Position numbers and translations under genes: made by a program. Below, in pieces: positions 26,301-37,255 of a stretch of DNA of 64,000 nt. The notes under the pieces are model-generated. The model was given only the letters and a program-made list of their open reading frames with translations. It was not told where the DNA came from and ran no database searches. Origin of the DNA: Nigrospora sphaerica (taxonomy: Eukaryota; Ascomycota; Sordariomycetes; Amphisphaeriales; Apiosporaceae); assembly GCA_018287875.1 (NCBI GenBank), contig JAGVVL010000002.1:5084001-5148000 (forward strand). Reading direction: 5' to 3'. Within the stretch, counting starts at the first letter, position 1; every line of letters starts with the position of its first letter.

Positions 26301-26983
26301 GGAGACGGTGGCGCCGACGACGTCATTAGCGCGCGCGCGCGCGTTGTGCGCATGCGCACGCGCACCTTATCGCGTGGTATGTATTATTCCGGGACGGAGA
26401 GCGTGCATGCGGTCTTTGCGACGGCGTAGGGGTGTTTGGTCGGGCTTCTTGTACCGAAAACTGTGCCATGCCTAACATTACCTCCAACGAGAGTCTCTTT
26501 CCCGCGCCCTCGTCTTTACCCGTTCGAACCTGATAAGCGGCGTTCCCCATCGCACGGGGTGAAGGGATCGGTAACCGTCCGTAGTATCCCACACACGTGA
26601 GGGCTCGGGGGTTTGGCTGGGAGTTGGGTGCTGAATAATATCGGAGGATCCGCATGATTCGCGTGTGACTCGAGAGACGAAGAAGGAGAGGAACTAGAGA
26701 TTGTCATCCCACAGGCGACGGTGACGACGGCACGAAGACCGTAAGGGTCTGAAGGCAAGCGTCCGCCTGCCAATGGCCACCGGTGACAACGGAATGAAGT
26801 CACTCAGCAAGGGCTAAGAAACGAAGGAACGAGTCGGGAGGATCGGACTGCAGCGACCACCGACTGCGATATGTTGAGTTCTAGAGACATGTCGCACTGG
26901 AGGAGGCGTGGCAGGCGAAAGGTTCAAGGTTATCCATTAGAAAGAACAAAAGAAAGGGCCAGACAAGCTTTCTTCTACCCGTG
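26301..26983. other. Convergent intergenic region with GC dinucleotide run
   Basis: Lies between RAV1 (+) and a GNAT-like gene (-). A (GC)n run at about 26329-26343 is followed by a CGCATGCGCACGCGC palindrome-like stretch. No gene is supported. Confidence 0.55.
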
Positions 26984-27514
26984 CTACTCCGGGATTTCCG
27001 TGTTGGATAGGTAGGGGTTCTGAAACGGAAAGCTCTTCCCCAGCCAGGAGAGCAGGGCTCGGTGCAGAGTCTGATAGCAACCACTCTCGAAGGCGTCACT
27101 AGATACCCACCAGCTCGCATCTACGTCGTGGGCCATGAGTTGCGGCGTCAACTTGGTCCGGCGGCCCATGGGATACAGGTAGAAGCAGCCGACGTATAGG
27201 TGGGGGGGCTCGGCCTGGTCCTGCTGCTGGTCCTGTTGCTCGTGGACGACGTAGGCGAAGCTGTCACCATCGCGGAATTCACGCTCGTGCCAGGCCAAGT
27301 CAAGGAAGTTGAATTCCTCGGTTAACTCCTTGTCGGGCCAGGAGCCGCCCCGCGTTCGGCGAATGAGGGCCCGGCTGGCGTTGACGGCTGCCAGGTCCTC
27401 CAGGACATGCTCCCTGCCGAGTGGTGTGGCGATCAGGCCCCCGTACTCCAGTCTCATGGGTGCCGAGAAGCCGTCGGGGAGCGCCAACGGCTTGATGAAC
27501 CGCGACACATCCAT
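26984..27514 (-). CDS. Conserved 176-aa protein, GNAT acetyltransferase-like
   Basis: Single exon of 176 residues, ATG at 27514. The layout fits a small acyl-CoA N-acyltransferase fold: FAYVVHEQ and HLYVGCFYLYP as central strands, then DASWWVSSDAFESGCYQTLHRALLSWL, an alpha-helix followed by FPFQNPYLSNTEIPE. The YVGCFYLYP...WWVS pattern recurs in GNAT-like proteins of unknown substrate in fungi and bacteria. A Gln/Asp-rich insert (QQDQQQDQ) separates two strands. I do not recognise a named family or substrate, and the acetyl-CoA loop is not obvious, so the fold call is tentative. The gene itself is convincing: full length, clean start, no frame break. Confidence 0.7.
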   Translation of the reverse strand: MDVSRFIKPLALPDGFSAPMRLEYGGLIATPLGREHVLEDLAAVNASRALIRRTRGGSWPDKELTEEFNFLDLAWHEREFRDGDSFAYVVHEQQDQQQDQAEPPHLYVGCFYLYPMGRRTKLTPQLMAHDVDASWWVSSDAFESGCYQTLHRALLSWLGKSFPFQNPYLSNTEIPE

Positions 27515-28096
27515 AGTGTCTGCTTAGCGCGCGTCCGGATTGGCTGTGTCGCCGATGCGGTGTTGCCGTCCCGACTGCTTGGATCTTTCGGCTTAGGCGG
27601 GGTGTAGAGGTGACTTGTTGTTGTTGTTGTTTATGAAGATACTAGTGCGTTTAACTGATTTCTACTCTTTCTCGAGTACTTATCAGTATTGTGATTTCTG
27701 GATGCTGTCGTCGAGGCAGAGGCCGGTATACGGCCTTGGGAGTTGTGGGGCCTGGGGTCGAGTTCCCCCCGAAGGGCGTGCGAATTATGGAGAGGGTGTT
27801 GCTTGGCCAATGGGATGGGTTATCGCTCTGGCTACTCAACTTGCGGTGGAGCCCGTGCGGTCTTTATCTCCGCCCGTATCGGGATTTCGTATCCATTCGA
27901 GCATCCATGCGTAGTACACAGCACCCGACTGGAGCCCTTGTCCCCCCCGTACCCGTAGTTTGCGCCATCGGCGGGAGGGGGTGAGGGGGAGGAGCCATTT
28001 CCCTCTCCCTCGCTCAGCCTTTGCGTAAAAACCGAGCAGCGTTTTTTCTTCTTCCGGAAATTCTGAAACGGTCGCGGCATGGGTTGCCATTAAGAG

Positions 28097-28102
28097 TGAG
28101 AA

Positions 28103-28143
<41 letters not shown>
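28097..28143. repeat. (GA)n microsatellite
   Basis: Purine-only tract, uninterrupted GA from about 28113, roughly 150 bp upstream of the OPT ATG. GA/CT tracts are common in fungal promoters and UTRs. Confidence 0.85.
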
Positions 28144-28144
<1 letters not shown>

Positions 28145-28263
28145 CGTTTCTTCCGGGGTCCTCTGTTTTTTTTCTTTTCCTTTCGTATTCTATCCGTCTC
28201 ACGTGCACGCGCGCGCCGCCTTTCCCGCCCTCTCCCCCCCCCGTGCTCTCTATAACTACGCAC

Positions 28264-28272
28264 TTATATAAT
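28264..28272 (+). promoter_or_regulatory. TATA-like box next to the OPT start
   Basis: TTATATAAT lies about 24 nt upstream of the only usable ATG (28296). If it is the working TATA element the leader would be very short, so the true promoter may lie further upstream. Confidence 0.35.
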
Positions 28273-28295
28273 CCCCGGCCACGGGCGCGGCGGCA

Positions 28296-30937
28296 ATGTC
28301 GCCCGACGGACGCGACGACGCGGCGGAGACGGCGGCGGACGGCGGCGGGCCCCCTCGTGGGCCCGGGCGGCGGCGGCGGCGGCTCCCCGAGGGCCGGCAC
28401 TTTACGGCGCGCGGTGTGGCCGTGGGCCTGCTCGTCGGCCTCGTCATCTGCTTCTCCAACATGTACTTCGGCCTCCAGACGGGCTGGGTGTCCATGATGA
28501 CCATGCCGGCCAGCCTCATGGGCTTCGGCCTCTTCCGCGCCCTCGCGCCGCACCTGCGCTTCCCCTTCTCGCCCGTCGAGAACGTGCTCGTCCAGTCCGT
28601 CGCCGGCGGCATGGCCATCATGCCCCTCGGCTGCGGCTTCGTCGGCGTCGTGAGTTCTTCCTCCCCCACATATTCACACACACACATACACACGTGCGCG
28701 CACGCACACACACGCCGGGAAAACAAAACAGGAAAAGGGGGGCGGAGCAGAGCCGCCGAAAGATGCGGGGGGAAGGGGGCGTTTTGTGAAGCCGTGCTGG
28801 CTGCTGACCAAAGCTTCGTGGTAGATGCCGGCTCTCAACTATTTGCTCTCGTCTGAAGAACAGGGCCCCGTCGTCCTGCCCATCTGGAAGCTGATGGTGT
28901 GGTCGTTGGGCCTCTGCTACTTTGGCGTCGTCTTCGCCGTTCCGCTGTAGGTCTCCAGAGCCCCTCCTCCTACTCCTCCCCGGAGGCCGCCGAGGCCGAG
29001 GCCGACTGACTGGGGTTTAGCCGGCGCCAGGTCATCATCAAGGAGCAGCTAAAGTTCCCCAGCGGCTTCAGCACCGCCGTTCTCATCGGCGTCCTGCACG
29101 GAAAGGGCCGGGTGCAGGACAACGGCGTGCTGGACCCGGCCAAGGCAGCCACGTTCGGCTGCCTCGCCCTGGAGAACCGACCGGCCGTCGAGAGCGAGCG
29201 GTCGGCCGATGAGGAGGAGGAGGACGACGACGCGCAGACTCTGGTGGACGGGGAATCGCTCCAAGAGCCGGGGCAGGGCTATAGCTGGGGTGCCAACATC
29301 CGGCTGCTCCTCCTCTCCTTTGCCGTGTCGGGCGTCTACACCCTCTGCACTTACTTCGTCCCCGTCCTCCGCAGCCTGCCCATCTTTGGCACCTACGCCG
29401 CCTCCACCTGGCTCTGGGATCTGAACCCCAGCCTGGCTTACGTGGGCCAGGGCGTCATCATGGGCCCGGCCACCACCATCCACATGCTGCTGGGCGCCGT
29501 CGTCGGCTGGGGCGTGCTGTCACCCCTGGCCAAGTACCGCGGGTGGGCCCCTGGAAACGTCGCCGACTGGGAGACTGGAAGCAAAGGCTGGATCGTGTGG
29601 GTAGCGCTGGCCATCATGCTGGCTGACTCCGTCGTCAGCCTGGGCTACGTGGCTCTCAAGCCCGTCGTGGAACACGGGCCCGCTTACGCCCGACAGGCCC
29701 TCGGTAGGTATCACGAGGGAGGCTTGGCCAGTGTCCTTCGTTCGCCGCCGCGCGACTACGGCTACACGGCCCTGCGCGCCGAAGAAGCCGAGGCCCGCGC
29801 TCGAACCGGTCGGAGAGACTCCACGACCGCTCTCCTCGTGCGCCCGGACTCGCCACCGGGCCAGGGCCAGGGCCAGGGCCAGGGCACAGGCGAAGGCGAG
29901 GGCGAGGACGAGGGCGGGGGCGTCCCGTGGGAGGGCGACGACGCGCCGCCGGAGCAGCTGGTCGGCAGCAAGACGGTCAGTATCGGCCTCGTGGCTTCGC
30001 TGCTCGTCTGCGTGGCCAGCATTCACATCACGTTCGGCGACCTGGTGCCGCTGTACGCCAACGTCATCGCCATCCTCATGGCGCTGGTGCTGAGCATCAT
30101 GGGCGTCCGGGCGCTGGGAGAAACAGACCTCAACCCCGTGTCGGGCATCTCGAAGCTGGCCCAGCTCTTCTTCGCCCTCATCATCCCGCAGTCGAACAAG
30201 TCCAGCGTCATCATCAACCTGGTGGCCGGCGCCGTCTCCGAGGCCGGCGCTCTCCAGGCCGGCGATCTGATGCAAGACCTGAAGACGGGCCACCTGTTAG
30301 GCGCGGCACCGAAGGCGCAGTTCTGGGGCCAGGTGATCGGGGCGACCGTGGGAGCCGTGGTGAGCGCTCTGATTTATCGCCTCTACACGGCCGTGTACCA
30401 GGTCCCCGGAGACTTGTTCCAGGTGCCCGCGGCCTATGTGTGGATCTTCACGGCCCGCCTGGTGACGGGGCAGGGGCTGCCCTACATGGCCCGCGAGTGG
30501 GCCATCGGGGCGGCCGTCGTTTTCGGGGTCCTGACGGTCGTGCGGACCCGGGGCATGGGGCAGTCGTGGCAGGCCTATATACCCGGCGGCATCGCCGTTG
30601 CTGTTGGTCAGTTGTCGTCGTCCTCGTCGTCCTCGAGAGCTCCCTGCATGCCGAGAACACATCCCAACTGACGCGGTTTTGTTTAGGCATGTACAACGTC
30701 CCGTCCTTCACGCTGGCCCGGACGATTGGCGGCCTGATGAGCTGGTACTGGCGGCAGTACCTTCGCAGGGAGGACACGCCGCTGATCGTGTTGGCCTCGG
30801 TAGGTGACGTGCATCCCCCCATCGGCCCCCAGAACACGCCCTCGCTGACCGCACCCTGGCAGGGATTTATTTTGGGCGAGGGGTTTTTGAGCATTGTGAA
30901 CCTTCTCCTGCAGAGCGCCCAGGTTCCCCATCTGTAG
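28296..30937 (+). CDS. OPT-family (oligopeptide/YSL-type) membrane transporter
   Basis: Polytopic plasma- or vacuolar-membrane transporter for peptides or metal chelates. Exons 28296-28649, 28825-28946, 29021-30606, 30687-30799 and 30863-30937 give 749 residues. After a disordered Arg/Gly-rich start, the first membrane segment (GVAVGLLVGLVICFSNMYFG) is followed by LQTGWVSMMTMPASL, a hallmark of this branch. LRRQVIIKEQLKFPSGFSTA, rebuilt across intron 2, is the second hallmark. About a dozen membrane segments can be counted. A cytoplasmic linker at about residues 410-475 holds a QGQGQGQG run and acidic stretch. The last exon is only 75 bp and its stop lies inside a 17-bp tandem repeat. Intron 1 (175 bp) carries a CA/CG-rich run. 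Substrate cannot be read from sequence. Confidence 0.9.
28674..28713. repeat. CA/CG-rich dinucleotide run in OPT intron 1
   Basis: Imperfect (CA)n with CG interruptions inside the 175-bp first intron of the transporter gene. Confidence 0.75.
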
Positions 30938-31000
30938 ACCCAGGCAGACTGTAGACCCAGGTAGTCTGTAGGCCCAGGCAGTTTGTAGGCCCAGGCAGTG
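30933..31000. repeat. Four tandem copies of a 17-bp unit over the OPT stop codon
   Basis: Unit TGTAGACCCAGGCAGAC is repeated four times with 2-3 changes per copy, exactly 68 bp. The OPT stop TAG (30935-30937) is part of the first copy, so the array forms the start of the 3' UTR. Confidence 0.85.
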
Positions 31001-31566
31001 GGACAATCCCCGTATCTCGCTCTTCTCAGCCACGCATCTTGGGGAAGTTGGGCGTCGGAGGCACACCATGGTACCGACTCGCGGACCACGCTGCCCGCAA
31101 GGGGAGGGGGAAGACCAGGCTATTTTGGACATGTCCTCAAGGGTGTTCGTGGCCTCACAACAATATGATTTGGAAACCTAGTGGTTCCTGGCCCCAGGCG
31201 GTCGCGATAAGTCGCCGATTGGACGAGCGCGGTGTATAGAAGTACTACCGACGTGCCTATATGCACAATATCGTCTCCCCCACCTGATGACTCAGCCCCC
31301 ACTTCTTGGCTCAATCGTAGTTAAGGTGGTGCAGAATGGGGTGACTTTGGTGAGGGGCAACATACGACCTCTGTGTAGCGAACAGGTCCTACAGAGCCTG
31401 TTTCGGAAGGACGCCTCGTAGCACCGGCAGTCCACGGCAAGCCAACAAAAGGCAGTGCGTATTTGACACGCCGTTGAGTATTTCTTGAGCGGTTCGGAGC
31501 CTATTGTCGTTTCGTTTCAATCTGCGAGGCCTCACCCTTCGCAGTTCACGCCCTATATCTCTCAAC
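30938..31566. other. Intergenic region, OPT to hydrolase
   Basis: Beyond the 17-bp array I see no gene or clear signal. Confidence 0.55.
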
Positions 31567-32783
31567 ATGTTGATCAAGGAGAGCCACGCCGATGTGCCGG
31601 TGACGGTGGACGGGAAGGAGTCCTCGATGAGTATGCCACGGCTTCCCTCCATGCTCTACCGGGTGCCAAACTTTTCGGCGGGTGTGTGACTTTACGATGG
31701 TTCCTCACGCTGACACGAGCAGGGATTTTCCTCTTCCACCCCACGATCCCGCAGTACCCCGATGCGTATGTTGCACCGGAGCGAGGCCTGGCGGCGGGTG
31801 CGGCCTGCTGACTGAATGCCCAGGCGCTTTCCCGGCGTGCTCCTATTCAGCGAGATCTACCAGGGTACGTGCCGGCGGCGCAATAGTCGTAGCCCCGGAG
31901 AGGACAAAGACAAGGAACGCTGATGTGATTACAGTGACGGGCCCGGTGGCCCGGTTTGCTCGCCAGATCGCCGGTCAGGGGTACATCGTGGCGGCGCCGT
32001 CGTCCTACCACGACTTCACGGGCCCGGAGCCGCTCGCGTACGACGTTCCCGGGACGGACGCTGGTAACGAGTATAAGATCAAGAAGGTCAGAATGGCTCC
32101 CGGCTGCCCTATCGGCAGTGTAGCATGAACCGCATGACTAACGTGTGGAGGATACCAGACTCTCTCATCATACGACGTCGACTCGGCCAAGACAGTCGAC
32201 TATCTCCTCGGCCTACCAACCTGTAGCGGCCGGGTGGGAGCGACAGGCATGTGTCTCGGGGGTCACCTGGCTCTCCGCGCATCCGTAAGTCCGACGCGCC
32301 CGCTGGGGCGGTGCTGCTGCTCGACGCAACGGCCCGACTAACATAAACACAACACAGCTGGACGCCCGCGTGAGCGCGTGTGTGTCCTTCTTCGGCACCG
32401 ACATCCACAGCCGGACGCTGGGGCCGTACGGCCAGGCCAACACGGCGGCCGAGGGGCCGGCCGACAGCAACCATACCATCGACAAGCTCGGCGAGGTGCA
32501 GGGCGAGGTGGCCATGATCTTCGGCATCAAGGACACGCACGTGCCCGACGCCGGGCGGGACCTCATCCGGGCCAAGCTGCGCGAGGCGGGCGTGGCCTTC
32601 AGCTTCTACGAGTTCGCGTGGGCCCAGCACGCCTTTGTGCGCGACGAGCTGTCCAAGGGCCGCTACGACCCGGCCATTACTAAGGTCTGCTTCGAGGTCC
32701 TGCTGGAACTGTTCGGCCGCGTGCTCAAGACGGATCTGGGGCCGAAGGACGGCCGCCCCGAAAAGGTGGAGCACGTGTGCTGA
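31567..32783 (+). CDS. Dienelactone hydrolase-like alpha/beta hydrolase
   Basis: Cytosolic alpha/beta hydrolase of the dienelactone hydrolase family (carboxymethylenebutenolidase fold). Six exons: 31567-31630, 31723-31765, 31824-31864, 31935-32086, 32159-32284 and 32358-32783, giving 283 residues. Exons 2 and 3 are only 43 and 41 bp. Family blocks rebuilt across splices are IFLFHPTIPQYPDARFPGV, FSEIYQVTGPVARFARQIAG and GYIVAAPSSYHDFTG. The nucleophile is Cys132 in GMCLGGH, as in true dienelactone hydrolases rather than Ser esterases. The acid is Asp201 or Asp206 in DTHVPD and the base is His233 in WAQHAF. All introns have good branch points. The physiological substrate in fungi is unclear; aromatic catabolism is the family precedent. 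Confidence 0.93.
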
Positions 32784-34335
32784 TCGGCCAACGGCGACGT
32801 CCAATGATGGCGAATGGGGATGGCAGGACGAGGTTTGGCCTGCATAATGCGGCTGCATCGTGTAGTTGTACTCATGGTCGTACATACATTACCTAAGGTT
32901 GCTGTACCTTAGTATTCACTCGAGTTGGCAACCGCTCTATGCTGACGAATACATACCCCGTACGTTCCTACTTTAGGGAGTAAGCAATGGCATGTGCATG
33001 TGCAGGAAAAAATGCAGCCGCATGCCAACACGTGCTATTCTCGATGCAAGCGCACGCCGGCCGAGTGTCGGGCACCGGTTGCTCGCCGCCCTGCATTTAC
33101 GCGCTCCGCTGGTGAGAAGCGGTCCAAGTCGTGAGCGCGGCGAGGGGCGTCTTCGAGGTCTTGATGGTACATCGTACATCGCACCCGGGGCGTAACGGAT
33201 GACGCGTGCCAGATCTGCACGACCGGATCGGCAGAAATCCTTGGGATTCCGTAAAGTGCGATATTCCTAGGTGATGCGTAAACGTCGTGATTTCGTGTAG
33301 TTTGCCCAATCGCCGGCGGCCATCAAATCACTGCCGATTTTGGAATGCCAGCCGTGGAAGGTTACGAAGCGTGTATCGTGCCTTGCATTCGGGCCAATCG
33401 TGGCCAGACCCCCGCTGCGCGGCTTCTGCTGTCGTCCATCAGAAACTACGGCCTTCTCTGCCCCTCGCTGCTTGGACGCCGCCCGTCACCGTGCGACCGC
33501 AGCAACGATTGCCCCACCTCTGCTTCCATTCAGTTCGTAGTTGAACGTTCGGCCTTCTGACCATACCGCAGCTCCCGTATGGCGTCAAGCGGTGTTTGTG
33601 TGAATTCAGGCAATGGGATAGGTGACGCTTTGACTTGCACGCCGCAGTAACCTAGGTGAATTAGGTTCTACACGCTTGTGATGATATCGTTGCTTTCTAT
33701 TTGCCGGTGCCTTGCGCCAACTGCTGTTCATCCCATGCTGTCCACCCGCCCACCCAAGCTGACCCGTGAGGGTGTGGGAGGGCTTGGGCTGGTAGGAGAC
33801 CTGGCCCACCCCCGTCGTAGTCTGACCGGGGGGAAGGGAGCCTCAGCCCAATCGTCGGCGCCCTGGCTCGCCCTCCTGCACGCATTCGGCTCCCGATGGA
33901 ACCTCTCAAGCTTCCACGAGCGCCTTGGTTGTTCCAGCAGGGCGAGCAGGGCCTGATCGGACCAGTGCCGGACCACTGTTTCTGGCGTCCGTCGTAGACC
34001 ACAGTAACTCGTAGAAGGTCGCCCGTGGCGAGGCAGATTCTTCAAGCCGCCACGGCAACGAATGGCTGGTGATGATGTCAGGCTCCACCTGCGGGGTAGA
34101 TCGTGGGCTCGTGGAAGCAGCTCGATTGATAGCTTCACGCAGCTTGGGGCCATGGGACAATGCTCGCGACGGCATCAGGCGCATCGTGCACCACCGGGCA
34201 AGGGGTGCAGGCATGCCAATTAGGCACAACAGCCGCTTCGGCCACTCTCTGGGCCATTCTCCCAGCGTCCAGATTGTGCCAGGGCCGCCGAGTGCATTCC
34301 GAAAATGCCCAGCGGCGGCTCCTAGGCGCCCGACC

Positions 34336-34350
34336 ATTCCAGAAGCTTCC
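34336..34350. promoter_or_regulatory. Three-unit heat-shock element
   Basis: TTCCAGAAGCTTC gives TTC, GAA and TTC at exact 5-bp spacing, the canonical inverted nTTCn/nGAAn array bound by trimeric Hsf1. It lies 250-265 bp upstream of the HSP70 ATG and about 65 bp upstream of the TATA-like box, the expected place. Confidence 0.85.
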
Positions 34351-34414
34351 GTCAATTTTTTGAGAACCTGCCTGGTGGGGTCCCGCCCGCCTGCCCGCCA
34401 GCTACCCAAAAAAG

Positions 34415-34422
34415 GTATATCA
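34415..34422 (+). promoter_or_regulatory. TATA-like box of HSP70
   Basis: GTATATCA about 180 bp upstream of the ATG, followed by a CT/CA-rich leader with many ACAAC and CATC stretches typical of highly expressed fungal genes. Confidence 0.55.
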
Positions 34423-34598
34423 ATCCAGTCTTCGTTCCTCCCCAATACTCATCTTCTCCTCCATTCCTCAGGTTACAAACGAACAACAACCCATCACCAC
34501 GCATTTCCAGTCCTTAATACATCAACCAGGACTCTTTCCACGATCATCCTTTTCCTTTCTGCCGCATCTGATACCCATACACCCCCCCAACCGTAACC

Positions 34599-36716
34599 AT
34601 GGTCGCCGCCGTAGGTATCGATCTGGTAAGTCATTGTCTCCCCCGCCGCCTAGATTCTTCCCCACCCAGCCCGCTAACCACACGCCCAGGGTACCACCTA
34701 CTCCTGCGTGGGTGTGTTCCGTGACGATCGTATCGAAATCATTGCCAATGACCAGGGCAACCGCACCACTCCCTCGTTCGTGGCTTTCACGGACACCGAG
34801 CGTCTCATTGGAGATGCCGCCAAGAACCAGGTCGCCATGAACCCGAACAACACCGTCTTCGACGCCAAGCGTCTGATCGGCCGCAAGTTCACCGACGCCG
34901 AGGTGCAGGCCGACATGAAGCACTTCCCTTTCAAGATCGTCGACAAGGCCGGCAAGCCCGTCATCGAGGTTGAGTACAAGGGCGAGACCAAGAACTTCAC
35001 CCCCGAGGAGATCTCCTCCATGGTCCTGATGAAGATGCGTGAGACCGCCGAGGCCTACCTCGGTGGCAAGGTCGACAACGCCGTCATCACCGTCCCTGCC
35101 TACTTCAACGACAGCCAGCGCCAGGCTACCAAAGATGCGTACGTTTTCCCATTTCCTGTTTTGGTCTGATACCAGTTACTGACGAGCATTGCAGTGGTCT
35201 CATCTCGGGCCTGAACGTCCTGCGTATCATCAACGAGCCCACCGCCGCTGCCATCGCCTATGGTCTCGACAAGAAGGTTGAGGGCGAGCGCAATGTCCTC
35301 ATCTTCGATCTCGGTGGTGGTACCTTTGATGTCTCCCTCCTGACCATTGAGGAGGGTATCTTCGAGGTCAAGGCCACCGCCGGTGACACTCACCTGGGTG
35401 GTGAGGACTTCGATAACCGTCTCGTAAACCACTTCACGGCTGAGTTTAAGCGCAAGCACAAGAAGGTAAGTGCAAATTGTTCTATGGATTTTCCCGGTTT
35501 GTGAATTTGGCTAACAGCCTACAAGGATCTGTCAACAAACGCCCGCGCGCTGCGCCGTCTCCGTACCGCTTGCGAGCGTGCCAAGCGCACCCTCTCTTCT
35601 TCGGCCCAGACCTCTATTGAGATCGACTCTCTCTTCGAGGGTATCGACTTCTACACCTCTATCACCCGTGCCCGCTTTGAGGAGCTGTGCCAGGATCTCT
35701 TCCGCTCCACCCTGCAGCCCGTTGACCGCGTCCTTGCCGACGCTAAGATCGACAAGTCCCAGGTCCACGAGATCGTGCTCGTCGGTGGATCCACCCGTAT
35801 TCCCCGCGTCCAGAAGCTCATCACCGACTACTTCAACGGCAAGGAGCCCAACAAGTCCATCAACCCCGATGAGGCTGTTGCCTACGGTGCTGCCGTCCAG
35901 GCCGCTATCCTCAGTGGTGACACCAGCTCCAAGTCTACCAACGAGATCCTGCTGCTCGATGTTGCCCCTCTCTCCCTGGGTATCGAGACTGCTGGTGGTA
36001 TGATGACTAAGCTCATCCCCCGCAACACCACCATCCCCACCAAGAAGTCTGAGGTCTTCTCGACCTTCTCCGACAACCAGCCCGGTGTCCTTATCCAGGT
36101 GTTTGAGGGTGAACGCCAGCGCACCAAGGACAACAACCTGCTCGGCAAGTTCGAGCTTACCGGCATTCCTCCTGCTCCCCGCGGTGTTCCCCAGATCGAG
36201 GTTACGTTCGATGTTGATGCCAACGGTATCATGAACGTTTCGGCACTCGAGAAGGGTACCGGCAAGTCCAACAAGATTGTCATTACCAACGACAAGGGCC
36301 GCCTGTCCAAGGAGGAGATCGAGCGCATGCTCGCCGAGGCCGAGAAGTACAAGGAGGAGGACGAGGCTGAGGGTGCCCGTATCTCTGCCAAGAACGGCCT
36401 CGAGTCGTACGCCTACTCTCTCCGCAACACCCTGTCCGACTCCAAGGTCGACGAGAAGCTCGATGCCGGCGACAAGGAGACCCTCAAGGCCGAGATCGAC
36501 AAGACTGTTGCCTGGCTCGACGAGAGCCAGGCCGCCTCCAAGGAGGAGTACGAGGAGAAGCAGAAGGAGCTTGAGGCCGTTGCCAACCCCATCATGATGA
36601 AGTTCTACGGTGGTGCTGGTGGCATGCCCGGTGGCATGCCCGGCGGTGCTCCTGGCGCCGGTGCCGCCCCCGGTGCCGGTGGCGACGACGGCCCCACCGT
36701 CGAGGAAGTCGACTAA
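34599..36716 (+). CDS. SSA1: Cytosolic HSP70 chaperone (SSA type)
   Basis: ATP-dependent chaperone of the cytosol and nucleus. Exons 34599-34625, 34690-35138, 35195-35465 and 35526-36716 give 645 residues. The first exon has nine codons (MVAAVGIDL) and the second opens with [10 protein letters not shown], the phosphate-1 motif; such an early intron is common in fungal HSP70 genes. [14 protein letters not shown] (phosphate 2) and [15 protein letters not shown] (adenosine region) are intact. The C-terminal lid ends in a [13 protein letters not shown] repeat and the EEVD tail that docks TPR co-chaperones, which marks the cytosolic form. A perfect heat-shock element lies upstream. Codon use is strongly biased to C-ending codons, fitting high expression. 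Confidence 0.98.
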
Positions 36717-37069
36717 ATGCTCTTCCGCTAATACCCTGGTTTCTTTCGGCGTTCTCGGGTGTCTTAGACACAAGTGTGTGGTAGTCTGGGACAAGGCTTG
36801 CACTAGATTTCTGGCATGTTTTGACGTTCAAGGCAAAAGTCGAGGTTTTACGATAGCATAAATGTCTCCAGGAAGGATGACATTCGATGAGTCAATGATA
36901 AACACAAGTTCATAATTACTTCTTTACGTACTACAAACTGCCTGTACTGATGTGAACCGCCCGTCTAAAGTAAGGGATTCCCTAGCGTGTATTCCTCCAC
37001 TACTTAGCCCATCTACCGTCCAAATCACAATACATGGTAATGCACGTGATGACAACTGAGGTACGTACG
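36717..37069. other. HSP70 3' flank
   Basis: 3' UTR and spacer up to the repeat island. No gene is seen. Confidence 0.55.
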
Positions 37070-37255
37070 CACTGGAGGAACCCACCAGTAGCTGGTAGCT
37101 TCCAGCCTAGACCTGGAGACCGGCGATGGCTTCTTTCCATCATCACAACTGCAACTGGCTCACCTCTGGGCTGCTTGGCCCTACAACTACGTTTCTGTCG
37201 TGAGAGTTGCTTGTTTTCCCCTTTGCTGTTCCTGTTACCTCTGGTGTTGTTGCAC
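37070..37255 (+). repeat. Left copy of a ~175-bp direct repeat (copy A)
   Basis: About three quarters identical, same orientation, to 45208-45380. Shared anchors include ACTGG at the left end, GATGGCTTCTT, AACTGGCTCAC, CTTGGCCCTACAAC, GAGTTGCTT and GTTCCTGTT. The two copies enclose about 8 kb of repeat-derived sequence. Whether they are terminal repeats of one element or two solo copies is not settled. Confidence 0.7.

Larger units (their letters stand above)
27515..28295. other. Divergent promoter region, GNAT-like and OPT genes
   Basis: Contains a GTT-rich run at 27617-27632, a long GA run at 28113-28143 and a TATA-like box just before the OPT start. No coding exon is supported. Confidence 0.6.
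32784..34598. other. HSP70 upstream region
   Basis: About 1.8 kb. The last 300 bp hold the HSP70 promoter. Open frames on both strands (up to ~180 codons at 33906-34445 minus and 34069-34596 plus) overlap each other and the promoter and show no family features, so I reject them as genes. Confidence 0.55.

Noticed and set aside
28264..28272. Using a downstream start in the OPT gene because the TATA box is so close
   Set aside because: The next in-frame ATG lies inside the conserved first membrane region, so ATG 28296 is required.
33906..34596. Overlapping open frames of ~175-180 codons on both strands upstream of HSP70
   Set aside because: They overlap each other, the heat-shock element and the HSP70 leader, and show no conserved motif.
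1..36716. Secondary-metabolite or catabolic cluster around the Zn2Cys6 factor, SDR, OPT and hydrolase
   Set aside because: These genes are scattered among housekeeping genes over 27 kb, with no backbone enzyme present.
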